This document shows, piece after piece, positions 35,622-43,483 of a stretch of DNA of 64,000 bases (positions are counted from its first letter, which is position 1; the number at the start of each line of letters is the position of its first letter). The notes under the pieces were generated by a model, which saw only the letters and a list, made by a program, of their open reading frames with translations, was not told the DNA's origin and made no database searches. The translations under genes and the position numbers were made by a program. This stretch comes from Veillonella denticariosi JCM 15641 (lineage in GTDB: Bacteria; Bacillota; Negativicutes; Veillonellales; Veillonellaceae), in NCBI RefSeq assembly GCF_002959855.1, contig NZ_PPDB01000007.1, positions 1 to 64,000 of the forward strand, in the 5' to 3' direction.

Positions 35622-37991
35622 ATGGCAGATAATGGGAGAATTCGCATTGCCTTAGCGGGTAATCCGAACTGTGGTAAGACTACGATCTTTAATAATATCA
35701 CAGGGGCAAAACAACACGTGGGGAACTACCCGGGTGTTACGGTAGAAAAAAAAGAAGGCCATACGAGCTTTAATGGTCAGGAATTGATGTTTGTTGACTT
35801 GCCCGGAACGTATAGTTTGACTGCCCGTTCCATGGATGAGTTGGTTGCGCGTAATGTTATCGTCAATGATGACCCCGATGTAATCGTCAATGTTCTTGAT
35901 GCATCTAATTTGGAGCGTAATCTTTATTTGGCGGCGCAATTGTTGGAACTTGAAAAACCAATGGTTATCGCTCTAAATATGACTGACGTTGCAGAAGATA
36001 TGGGCATTAAATACGATATCAAGAAAATGTCCGAATTGACAGGGGCAACCATCGTTAGTACTGTAGGGCGTACAAATATTGGTACGAAAGAATTATTGCA
36101 GGCCACTATCGATGTTGCAGCTACCCGTACTGCACCGGGTGTACAGATTAATTATGGCGAATTATTAGAATCTAAAATTGCTGAGCTTGTAGCAGAACTC
36201 AAAAAAACGGGTACTGTTACATATCCATTACGTTGGATTGCTATCAAATTATTGGAAAAGGATGCCGACGTTATTGGCAAGGTAATGCGCTTCGATAACA
36301 CGGAATCAGTTATTGAAAAGGCAAAAGCCATTCGCGAAGAAATCAAGGACCAGGTTGATCTTGATGTCGTATTCCAGGAATATCGACATCGTTTTGCGGT
36401 AGACGTATATAATAAATCGTTGACGCAAGCTCCGACACAATTGGAAACACGTTCCGACCGATACGACAAAATTTTGACACATCGCGTGCTCGGTTTACCG
36501 ATTTTCTTATTGGTAATGTGGTTACTATTTAATATCGTCAATACTGTAGGCGCTATTCCTCAGGGGTGGATTGAGGACGGATTCACCGCATTACAGCAAT
36601 GGGTTGTTACGGTTGTACCGGAAGGACAGTTACAATCGCTTATTTCTGACGGTATCATCGCCGGTGTAGGTGCCGTATTATCCTTCGTACCTTTGATTCT
36701 ATTGTTATTCCTAGGTATTTCTTTCTTGGAAGATACCGGTTATATGGCACGTGCAGCATTCGTTATCGACCGTGTCATGCGTGCCTGTGGTTTACATGGT
36801 AAATCGTTTATTCCGTTATTGTTAGGCTTCGGCTGTTCCGTACCTTCCGTTATGGGCGCACGTATCCTTGATAACTACAAGGATCGAATGGTAACGATTC
36901 TGATTACACCGTTTATGACATGCTCTGCACGACTTCCTGTGTATACATTATTTGCGGCCGCATTCTTTAGTCCTGAAATGGCGGGGACGATTTTATTCTG
37001 CATTTATTTTGCAGGTATTATTTTGGGTGTAATTTTTGCTAAGATTTTCCGTAAGTATCTATTTTCCGGGGAAGCGGAACCGTTTGTTATGGAATTGCCT
37101 CCATATCATATGCCGACAGTGAAAGCTACGCTTATGCATATGTATGAACGTGCTATCTTATATTTAAAGAAGGCCGGCACATTTATTTTGGCTGCATCCA
37201 TTTTGGTATGGTTCATCACTTCTTATCCTATGGATGTGGAATATTCCAAAGATTACGATGCGATGCATGAACAAGTAGTGCAGACTTATGAAATGAAGGA
37301 TGCACAAACATTACAACAATTTGGCATTACAACAGATGATCAAAAGGACGCGGTTGATAAAATTGTAGAAGAAATGAAATCTACAGTAGAAGAGGCTAAC
37401 AGCGCGGCTGAAGAAGCAGAAGAAGATGCACCTGAAATTGCCGTTGAAGATGATTCTGAAGCTCCTGAGCTATTTAATAGTATTAAAGATGATAATAAAG
37501 AATTATTCCCGGCTGCTTGGGCTATGTACAAAAACAGTGCCAACTTAGATGAAGAAAATCAAAAACTTGACGAAGATCAGGCATCTGAGAAATTGGAGCA
37601 ATCTTATGCAGCTATGTTCGGTAAAGCCATTAATCCGGTTCTCGAGCCATTGGGCTTCGACTGGAAAATCGGCGTAGCTCTTGTAGCTGGTTTAGCGGCG
37701 AAAGAAGTCGTTGTCTCCACATTGGGGACAATCTATGCGGTAGGTGGCGATACGGATCATCCGGAAGCTCTGACCACATATATACAAAATGATCAACATT
37801 TTACACCGCTGATTGCGTTGACACTGATGCTGTTTGTTTTAATCTATCCACCATGTATTGCGGCATTGGCGGTTATCAAACGTGAAACAGGCTCCTGGAA
37901 ATGGATGCTTTTCATGTTTTTCTATGAAAATATTTTTGCATGGATTGCATGTTTCATTTTCTATAATGTAGGACGTGCATTAGGTTATTAA
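35622..37991 (+). CDS. feoB: Ferrous iron transporter FeoB
   Basis: FeoB is the membrane Fe2+ uptake protein with an N-terminal G domain. The 789-aa product has G1 GNPNCGKTT (residues 13-21), G3 DLPGTYS and G4 NMTD. A helical NFeoB extension and a transmembrane part with two Gate motifs follow. A hydrophilic acidic insert rich in Glu, Asp and Ala (about residues 583-620) lies between Gate-domain membrane segments, larger than in E. coli FeoB. It sits between feoA and a FeoB-associated Cys-rich protein. Probably iron regulated through the upstream Fur-like site. Confidence 0.96.
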   Translation: MADNGRIRIALAGNPNCGKTTIFNNITGAKQHVGNYPGVTVEKKEGHTSFNGQELMFVDLPGTYSLTARSMDELVARNVIVNDDPDVIVNVLDASNLERNLYLAAQLLELEKPMVIALNMTDVAEDMGIKYDIKKMSELTGATIVSTVGRTNIGTKELLQATIDVAATRTAPGVQINYGELLESKIAELVAELKKTGTVTYPLRWIAIKLLEKDADVIGKVMRFDNTESVIEKAKAIREEIKDQVDLDVVFQEYRHRFAVDVYNKSLTQAPTQLETRSDRYDKILTHRVLGLPIFLLVMWLLFNIVNTVGAIPQGWIEDGFTALQQWVVTVVPEGQLQSLISDGIIAGVGAVLSFVPLILLLFLGISFLEDTGYMARAAFVIDRVMRACGLHGKSFIPLLLGFGCSVPSVMGARILDNYKDRMVTILITPFMTCSARLPVYTLFAAAFFSPEMAGTILFCIYFAGIILGVIFAKIFRKYLFSGEAEPFVMELPPYHMPTVKATLMHMYERAILYLKKAGTFILAASILVWFITSYPMDVEYSKDYDAMHEQVVQTYEMKDAQTLQQFGITTDDQKDAVDKIVEEMKSTVEEANSAAEEAEEDAPEIAVEDDSEAPELFNSIKDDNKELFPAAWAMYKNSANLDEENQKLDEDQASEKLEQSYAAMFGKAINPVLEPLGFDWKIGVALVAGLAAKEVVVSTLGTIYAVGGDTDHPEALTTYIQNDQHFTPLIALTLMLFVLIYPPCIAALAVIKRETGSWKWMLFMFFYENIFAWIACFIFYNVGRALGY

Positions 37992-38094
37992 TATAAGATG
38001 CCGTTGTTTACTATGGAATAACCATTCTTCAGAGGCCTATGATTATATTAAATTGAAAATTGCAGTTTAATTATAAGAATTCTGAAATTAGTAC

Positions 38095-38108
38095 TTGATA
38101 ATTATCAA
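38095..38108. promoter_or_regulatory. Fur-like palindrome upstream of the FeoB companion gene
   Basis: TTGATAATTATCAA is a perfect 14-bp palindrome built from Fur-type half sites. Another ATGATAATGAGAA lies at 38122-38134. The half-site spacing is not the classical 7-1-7, so binding is only inferred. Confidence 0.35.
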
Positions 38109-38223
38109 TATTCATGGTTAAATGATAATGAGAAAAGAGAAATATCCGAAAGTATTGCTTTTATCTTATTTATCGATGAATGAATATTGAAAAATTATTG
38201 ATATTGAGAAAGAAGGTAGTATT

Positions 38224-38427
38224 ATGGATACTCTGATTATAGGGCTCATAGTTATATTAGCATTGGCTTATTTGGGCAATAAGATTTATAAACAAATGTC
38301 CGGACAAGGCGGCTGTGGCTGTGGCGGCGGTTCATCCGAATCGTCCGGTAAATCTTCCTGTTGTGGCGGCGGTTGCAGTTGTGACGGGTCCAATAAAGCA
38401 TTGGGGATCAAGCGCACAGATAAGTAA
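38224..38427 (+). CDS. FeoB-associated Cys-rich membrane protein
   Basis: The 67-aa product has one N-terminal transmembrane helix (about residues 3-19, TLIIGLIVILALAYLG). A short tail follows with two cysteine clusters, GCGCGGG and CCGGGCSC. This is the pattern of the small Cys-rich proteins found after feoB in many Firmicutes, possibly replacing FeoC. The position 232 bp after feoB supports it. Iron binding by the Cys clusters is inferred. Confidence 0.85.
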   Translation: MDTLIIGLIVILALAYLGNKIYKQMSGQGGCGCGGGSSESSGKSSCCGGGCSCDGSNKALGIKRTDK

Positions 38428-38453
38428 GCTTTTATAACGATTTTCATGGTAAT

Positions 38454-38487
38454 GAAAGAGGGGTCTCTATAACAGGCTCCTCTTTTC
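38454..38487 (+). terminator. Intrinsic terminator of the feo locus
   Basis: Stem of about 11 bp (AAAGAGGGGTC with GGCTCCTCTTT, with G-T pairs) and a T tract. Confidence 0.75.
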
Positions 38488-38536
38488 ATATATAATTTTT
38501 ATATTTTAACAAAGTTAATAGGAAAGGATCATAATC

Positions 38537-38800
38537 ATGTTCAGATTCAGAAGAAATAATTTAAGAAACGCTAATTTATTTGCAGCAGGCCTTGCATTGG
38601 GTACTGTAGGTTTAAAAGTATTAACTTCTAAAGACGCTAAAAAGGTATATGCCGGTATCGTAGCAGCCGGTCTTCGCGCTAAAGAATCCGTATTGGAAAC
38701 TGCTGAAAAGGTTCAAGCATCCGCATCCGATGTATTGGCTGAAGCTCAAGAAATCAACGAAGCTCGCAACGAAGAAATTTTTGAAGAAGATGAAAAATAA
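38537..38800 (+). CDS. Small helical protein (DUF6110-like) next to a P-type ATPase
   Basis: The 87-aa protein has a basic N-terminus (MFRFRRNNLRNAN), a glycine/alanine hydrophobic segment (about 14-30) and a long amphipathic, Ala/Glu-rich helix to an acidic C-terminus. It resembles the DUF6110 family, which I recall as usually encoded directly before heavy-metal P-type ATPases in Firmicutes. The family name is from memory and is moderate in certainty. It ends 16 bp before the ATPase start, so they are very likely co-expressed and may form a complex. Function unknown. Confidence 0.7.
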   Translation: MFRFRRNNLRNANLFAAGLALGTVGLKVLTSKDAKKVYAGIVAAGLRAKESVLETAEKVQASASDVLAEAQEINEARNEEIFEEDEK

Positions 38801-38816
38801 TTAAAGGATGACGCAT

Positions 38817-40955
38817 ATGTTACAATTTTCTGTAGTACGAAAACTCAGAAATCGCTTGCATGTGAAGATAACAGGTCATCGCTTTACGGAAACTGAAGCG
38901 GCTTATATTGAGGATACTCTGTTATTGAATGATGCAGTTGTAGATGTAACGTTCTATACACGAAGCAGTCAAGTTGCCATTAAACATAATGGTGACGAAT
39001 CGGCCGTTCGTGAGGCAGTACTGGGTCTACGCGATTTGGATTTGTCCGAAGCACCTGCCTTGAGCGAGTATTCGCCACGATTGGTGAATAAAAAATACCG
39101 TGAGATGATGCTGAATAAAACGGCTCTATACTTAGGTAAAAAAGCTGTTTTACCGGCTCCTGTTGCAGCGGCATGGGCGTGGTTTGACGGTCTTAAATTT
39201 ATCGGTAAAGCGATTAAAACATTATGGCAACGCAAGTTGACCGTAGAGGTTCTTGACGGTGTCGCTATCGGTGCGGCACTGTTACAAAAAGACTATCCTA
39301 CCGCAAGTATGGTTATGTACTTGCTAGGGATCGGTGACATCTTAGAAGAGTGGACACATCGTAAATCTGTATTGAATCTTGCTCAAAGCATGTCTCTGAA
39401 TGTAGATAAGGTATGGGTTTTGACAGATGGTGTCGAAGTTAGCAAGAGCGTTAACGATATCGTTGCGGGCGATAAAATTATCGTTCGTCAAGGTGAAGTC
39501 ATTCCTTTGGATGGCGTCGTTGTGGACGGTGTTATTCTTGTTAATGAAAGCTCTATGACAGGTGAGCCTGAGGCTGTTCGTCGTGATGAGGAAACCTCCG
39601 TATATGCGGGTACCGTTGTAGAGGAAGGCAAAGCTGTTATTGAAGTGCGCAGCACATCTAAATCATCCCGATATGAAAAAATCGTAAGTCTCATCGAAGA
39701 ATCCGAACAGATGAAATCCGGTATGGAACAACAGGCTTACCGCATGGCGGATAAATTAGTTCCTATCAGCTTTATTGGTGCAGGCTTGACATATTTGTTG
39801 ACTCGTAATGTGATGAAGGCCTTATCCTTTGTCATGGTTGACTTCTCCTGTGCGTTGAAGCTTTCCATCCCGTTGGCTGTGCTTTCAGCGATGCAGGAAG
39901 CGGCAAAACTCGGGATTACCGTAAAAGGCGGTAAATTCTTAGAACAGATCGCACAAGCGGATATGATAGTATTCGACAAAACAGGTACTCTTACAAAAGC
40001 GGAACCTGAATTTGAACAAATCATCCCGTTTAATGGACAAGATCCGGATGAAATGTTGAAATTGGCGGCGTGTATTGAGGAACATTTTCCTCATTCTATG
40101 GCAAAAGCAGTTGTACGTGCTGCAAAAGATCATGCATTGCCTCATAAGGAAATGCATTCCGATGTAGAATACGTCGTTGCTCACGGTATCGCCTCCAAAG
40201 TCGGTCGTTACCGCGTACGCATCGGCAGTGCTCATTATATCTTTGATGATGAAAAAACAAAGATTCCTGCAGATGAACAGGAAAAATTTGATAATTTGCC
40301 GGATACATCATCGCATTTGTACTTAGCGATAGGCGGTACATTGGCGGCGGTTATCTGTATCAAGGATCCTGTGCGTGAAGAAGCTAAACAGGTTGTAGCG
40401 GATTTACATAAGCTCGGCGTTAAGAAGGTCGTTATGATGACGGGCGATTCAAAACGCAACGCTAAACGCGTAGCTGCGGAAATCGGCATCGACGAAGTCC
40501 ATGCGGAAGTCTTGCCTGAAGATAAGGCGACCTATGTAAGACAGGCCAAAGAGGAAGGCTACACTGTAATGATGGTAGGGGACGGTATTAATGATTCTCC
40601 TGCGATTTCAGAAGCTCATGTCGGCATTGCGATGAATGAAGGGGCTCCAATTGCTCAAAAAATTGCAAATGTTACAATTTCTTCCGATCACTTACAGGCG
40701 CTGGTTGACTTACGCCGCATTTCCTTAGCGCTAATGAAACGTATTAAAGCCAATTATAACGGCATTGTAGGTTTCAACGGTGCTCTTGTTTTAGGCGGTG
40801 TAGTTGGTGCATTGCCTCCGGGACAAGCGGCATGGTTACATAATTTGTTTACTCTAGGTGTAGGCCTTGAAAGCATGACACCATTGTTGAAAAAAGAAGA
40901 ATTACAGTCAGATACCGAAACAATTGATGTTACGGCTGATACGGTGGTAGCGTAA
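38817..40955 (+). CDS. P1B-type metal ATPase with atypical membrane motif
   Basis: The 712-aa ATPase has an N-terminal HMA-like domain without CxxC (about 1-75). The actuator loop has SSMTGEPEA (about 245-253), the phosphorylation site is DKTGTLT (Asp387), and the hinge is GDGINDSPA. The metal-site helix reads DFSCALKLS (Ser344-Cys345-Ala346) instead of the usual CPC. The nucleotide-domain HP motif is shifted (HFPHSMAKA). Thus it does not match Cu, Zn/Cd or Co groups. ATG 38817 is 8 bp after aaagga. Location after the feo genes suggests iron, manganese or a related metal, or export during iron overload; this is inference. Confidence 0.85.
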   Translation: MLQFSVVRKLRNRLHVKITGHRFTETEAAYIEDTLLLNDAVVDVTFYTRSSQVAIKHNGDESAVREAVLGLRDLDLSEAPALSEYSPRLVNKKYREMMLNKTALYLGKKAVLPAPVAAAWAWFDGLKFIGKAIKTLWQRKLTVEVLDGVAIGAALLQKDYPTASMVMYLLGIGDILEEWTHRKSVLNLAQSMSLNVDKVWVLTDGVEVSKSVNDIVAGDKIIVRQGEVIPLDGVVVDGVILVNESSMTGEPEAVRRDEETSVYAGTVVEEGKAVIEVRSTSKSSRYEKIVSLIEESEQMKSGMEQQAYRMADKLVPISFIGAGLTYLLTRNVMKALSFVMVDFSCALKLSIPLAVLSAMQEAAKLGITVKGGKFLEQIAQADMIVFDKTGTLTKAEPEFEQIIPFNGQDPDEMLKLAACIEEHFPHSMAKAVVRAAKDHALPHKEMHSDVEYVVAHGIASKVGRYRVRIGSAHYIFDDEKTKIPADEQEKFDNLPDTSSHLYLAIGGTLAAVICIKDPVREEAKQVVADLHKLGVKKVVMMTGDSKRNAKRVAAEIGIDEVHAEVLPEDKATYVRQAKEEGYTVMMVGDGINDSPAISEAHVGIAMNEGAPIAQKIANVTISSDHLQALVDLRRISLALMKRIKANYNGIVGFNGALVLGGVVGALPPGQAAWLHNLFTLGVGLESMTPLLKKEELQSDTETIDVTADTVVA

Positions 40956-40959
40956 TATT

Positions 40960-41007
40960 AACTCCCGTACGGGGCGGATATGGGGTCCGTCTCATGCGGG
41001 AGTTTTT
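40960..41007 (+). terminator. Intrinsic terminator after the P-type ATPase
   Basis: A long hairpin: outer AACTCCCG/CGGGAGTT continued by inner GGGGCGGA/TCCGTCTC pairing, with a 7-nt loop and five T. Confidence 0.92.
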
Positions 41008-41075
41008 CTTTTATGATGACATTTGGGCCCGATTATTGTACAATAGCAAGAGATTACTTATGGTAGGAGAACTAT

Positions 41076-41480
41076 ATGAATACATTGTTAGATATTTGCA
41101 AACGATCAGTCTATATGAATTTGTTCATCGTAGTGCTACCCCTGATTGCGTACATGATTCATAATGGGTCCAGTGCTACGGTGGCACTTGTATGGTACTT
41201 ATTATTATCACTTGTTATACCGTGGGCTTATTTATCCTATAAAACGAGTACCTTCGGTGATGGACGATATATCAATCGCATCGCTTATGTGGTGAGCTGG
41301 ATTGTCGTGCATACCGTAATCTATAAAGGAATTTTTCTGAATGTCGATTTATCTATGCTCTGGGGATGGCCGACTGCGGGGCGTGATGTGGCTTTTCTGA
41401 TAGTCATGTATGCAGGTGTTACGGTAAGTCTATGTATTGCTTACGGATTATCGCGTATTATAGGAGGCCGTCATGAATAA
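41076..41480 (+). CDS. Unknown membrane protein (about 4 TM)
   Basis: The 134-aa hydrophobic protein has predicted membrane segments at about 14-30, 34-52, 70-88 and 103-125. I do not recognise the family. ATG 41076 follows taggaga. It overlaps the next gene by 8 bp, and both precede an ECF S component, so a membrane-transport role in one operon is plausible but unproven. Confidence 0.75.
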   Translation: MNTLLDICKRSVYMNLFIVVLPLIAYMIHNGSSATVALVWYLLLSLVIPWAYLSYKTSTFGDGRYINRIAYVVSWIVVHTVIYKGIFLNVDLSMLWGWPTAGRDVAFLIVMYAGVTVSLCIAYGLSRIIGGRHE

Positions 41481-42315
41481 GAACTTTTGGATATTTACGT
41501 GTATTGCGGCGCTTTTTGTCAGTGCTGTTACTGTTGTACTGACATCGAGTAAGGTATTAGCGGCTCCGATTCTGGTATTTCCCGTTCTGTCTTTAGTGAT
41601 ACCGTTGTTGATGAGACGGCTCAAGAATGCTAAGTTTAATGATGATTTCCCTCTTCACATGGGATATCATACATACAGTTGGGCGTGGTGGTCTGTGTTT
41701 TCACTGCTGCATACACCGTTTGGCTTTCAAATTGAAAACGGATTGGTGAAAGTATTCGTACTGTTCATCGTATATTTTATTATACAGGTCCTCATTGAGT
41801 TAATAGGTTTATTATTGACAAAAATTTTTGCCCGTCCTCGTCGCTGGGGGATGATAGATGATGTAATCGATATTGTGTTATACATCATTCCTATTCCATT
41901 CTTGTACATAGGTTCCATTCTATATATCGACTTACAGGATCCTATGGTATATTACCTGTATGCACCATCCATGAATATCAATATTGTTTTCGCTGAGTTA
42001 GTATTGCTGTTGATGACCATGTTGGTATTCGTATTTTACTTATATCCGAGACATATTGATTATAAAGGCGTTCGCCTGTTACGTATTGTCGTCACCGCTG
42101 CCTTATGGTTGGCGATGAACGGACATATTCTGTATGGTGGATATGTTCCGCCATTTATTCTATCCATAGTTCCTACCGTTTTCCCGACATATCAGGGAAA
42201 TCCGCTCGTATTCATAACTCCGGCCCTTCTGGAAGCCGGAATCATAGCGGTATCCGTAATAATCGGTGCGTTGGTGGAACGAGGTATTCTTTCACGTCGT
42301 CGTGAGCGTATTTAA
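41473..42315 (+). CDS. Unknown polytopic membrane protein (about 7 TM)
   Basis: The 280-aa protein is almost entirely hydrophobic, with a short basic loop RRLKNAK after the second helix and a basic C-terminus SRRRERI, which suggests a cytoplasmic tail. No motif I can name. It overlaps the 41076-41480 gene by 8 bp (ATG inside the preceding end, with taggagg just before). It lies 49 bp before the ECF S component and is likely co-transcribed. Confidence 0.75.
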   Translation: MNKNFWIFTCIAALFVSAVTVVLTSSKVLAAPILVFPVLSLVIPLLMRRLKNAKFNDDFPLHMGYHTYSWAWWSVFSLLHTPFGFQIENGLVKVFVLFIVYFIIQVLIELIGLLLTKIFARPRRWGMIDDVIDIVLYIIPIPFLYIGSILYIDLQDPMVYYLYAPSMNINIVFAELVLLLMTMLVFVFYLYPRHIDYKGVRLLRIVVTAALWLAMNGHILYGGYVPPFILSIVPTVFPTYQGNPLVFITPALLEAGIIAVSVIIGALVERGILSRRRERI

Positions 42316-42364
42316 TTTCTAGTTTCGACTCATATCCGTCAGGAATGAGAGCGAAGGAGGATGT

Positions 42365-43102
42365 ATGAACAACAATGAACGTCCAGTAGATGATAACTCA
42401 ACTGTATCAATCTCGGACAATCCGAAATTGTCTAGTGAGGAGACAAAACAAGTTAAACCGAAAAAGAAGGGCATCACTATTCGTGAATTGACCATTATCG
42501 GTCTGTTAGCGGGTATCACAATAGCATTAGGCCTTTCCGGTTATGGAATTATTCCGTTGGGACCTCTTAATGTGACAACATTACATGTTCCAACTTTGAT
42601 CGGGGCCATCGTGGAAGGACCGAAGGTCGGTGCTTTTGTGGGGCTTATTTTCGGCTGCTATAGTTTGTGGCAGAATATTACGGCCCCGAATATCTTATCT
42701 CCTTTATTTTTTAATCCTATTGTTTCCGTCTTGCCCCGTGTTATTTTCCCTGTATTGGCATACTTGGTATATCTTCTATTATGGAAGGCCCCTCAAGGTC
42801 CGCGTATCATCGTTGCTGCATTTATGGGAACCGTGTTCCATACGATTATGGTAATGGGCTTGATTTTTCTGCTATATGCGGATATGTTTGCTTTCAAGAT
42901 GAACCTTAGTCCGGATCAAGTACTCGGAACCATTGTGGTTTTATCAGTTACGCATGGTATTCCGGAGGCAATCTTTGCGGGGGTTATTGTAACACCTGTT
43001 GCATTGGCGCTACGTAAGATGTTGCGCAAGGATACACCTAAAAAGGTAAAAGCTGATGATGTGAATACTGAGACTGTTGTACAAGAAAACATAACAAAAT
43101 AG
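42365..43102 (+). CDS. ECF transporter S component
   Basis: This 245-aa substrate-binding membrane subunit belongs to an energy-coupling-factor vitamin transporter. A hydrophilic N-terminus of about 35 residues precedes six hydrophobic segments. The family pattern is seen in GPLNVTTLHVPTLIG and VEGPKVGAFVGLIFG (ECF_trnsprt type, pantothenate-like subgroup). The shared ECF A/A'/T module is not in this window, so it would be a group II S protein. Substrate unknown. ATG 42365 follows aaggagg. Confidence 0.85.
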   Translation: MNNNERPVDDNSTVSISDNPKLSSEETKQVKPKKKGITIRELTIIGLLAGITIALGLSGYGIIPLGPLNVTTLHVPTLIGAIVEGPKVGAFVGLIFGCYSLWQNITAPNILSPLFFNPIVSVLPRVIFPVLAYLVYLLLWKAPQGPRIIVAAFMGTVFHTIMVMGLIFLLYADMFAFKMNLSPDQVLGTIVVLSVTHGIPEAIFAGVIVTPVALALRKMLRKDTPKKVKADDVNTETVVQENITK

Positions 43103-43105
43103 TAT

Positions 43106-43135
43106 TTTACAGGCTTTTTATAAATATGGTAGAAT
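43106..43135 (+). promoter_or_regulatory. Promoter of scfA
   Basis: TTTACA (43106-43111), 18-bp spacer, TAGAAT (43130-43135) with an extended TGG. The leader is about 30 nt. Confidence 0.6.
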
Positions 43136-43169
43136 AAATATCATCTGATAAGTACTGAGGAGGAGAATC

Positions 43170-43313
43170 ATGTCTAAACGTATTCGTACAATCAACACTG
43201 AATCTTTACAGAAAACTGCTAAAACCGGCGGTTGTGGGGAATGTCAAACATCTTGCCAATCCGCTTGCAAAACAAGCTGCACGGTAGGTAACCAAGTTTG
43301 CAAACAAAAATAA
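43170..43313 (+). CDS. scfA: SCIFF ranthipeptide precursor (six cysteines)
   Basis: This 47-aa peptide is the precursor of the SCIFF family (six cysteines in forty-five residues). Cysteines are at residues 22, 25, 29, 33, 37 and 44, interleaved with Ser/Thr, after a basic leader starting MSKRIRTINT and the conserved TGGCGEC. The partner radical-SAM enzyme installs thioether links from Cys to non-alpha carbons of acceptor residues. ATG 43170 follows gaggaggag. The gene has its own promoter and terminator, so the peptide can be made in excess over the maturase. The family is nearly universal in Clostridia and linked to quorum sensing or metabolism in a few species; its role here is unknown. Confidence 0.95.
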   Translation: MSKRIRTINTESLQKTAKTGGCGECQTSCQSACKTSCTVGNQVCKQK

Positions 43314-43315
43314 TG

Positions 43316-43341
43316 AAAAGGCTCGCATAGCGGGCCTTTTT
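43316..43341 (+). terminator. Intrinsic terminator after scfA
   Basis: Stem AAAGGCTCGC with GCGGGCCTTT (one T-G pair), loop ATA, then a T tract. It separates scfA from scfB transcription. Confidence 0.9.
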
Positions 43342-43417
43342 CTTTTTCGTATGTTTGAAATACATAGTTGCTATAGTATATCTTTATGACTATTTTTATA
43401 GCTTTACCGAAGAAATA

Positions 43418-43426
43418 TGGTACAAT
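43418..43426 (+). promoter_or_regulatory. Candidate extended -10 promoter of scfB
   Basis: TGG followed by TACAAT (43421-43426), 58 bp before the scfB ATG; no good -35. Confidence 0.4.
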
Positions 43427-43483
43427 TATCTAGAAAGTTCTATATAGATTAGCGCTTTCCCATACATAAAATTTGGAGGTACC

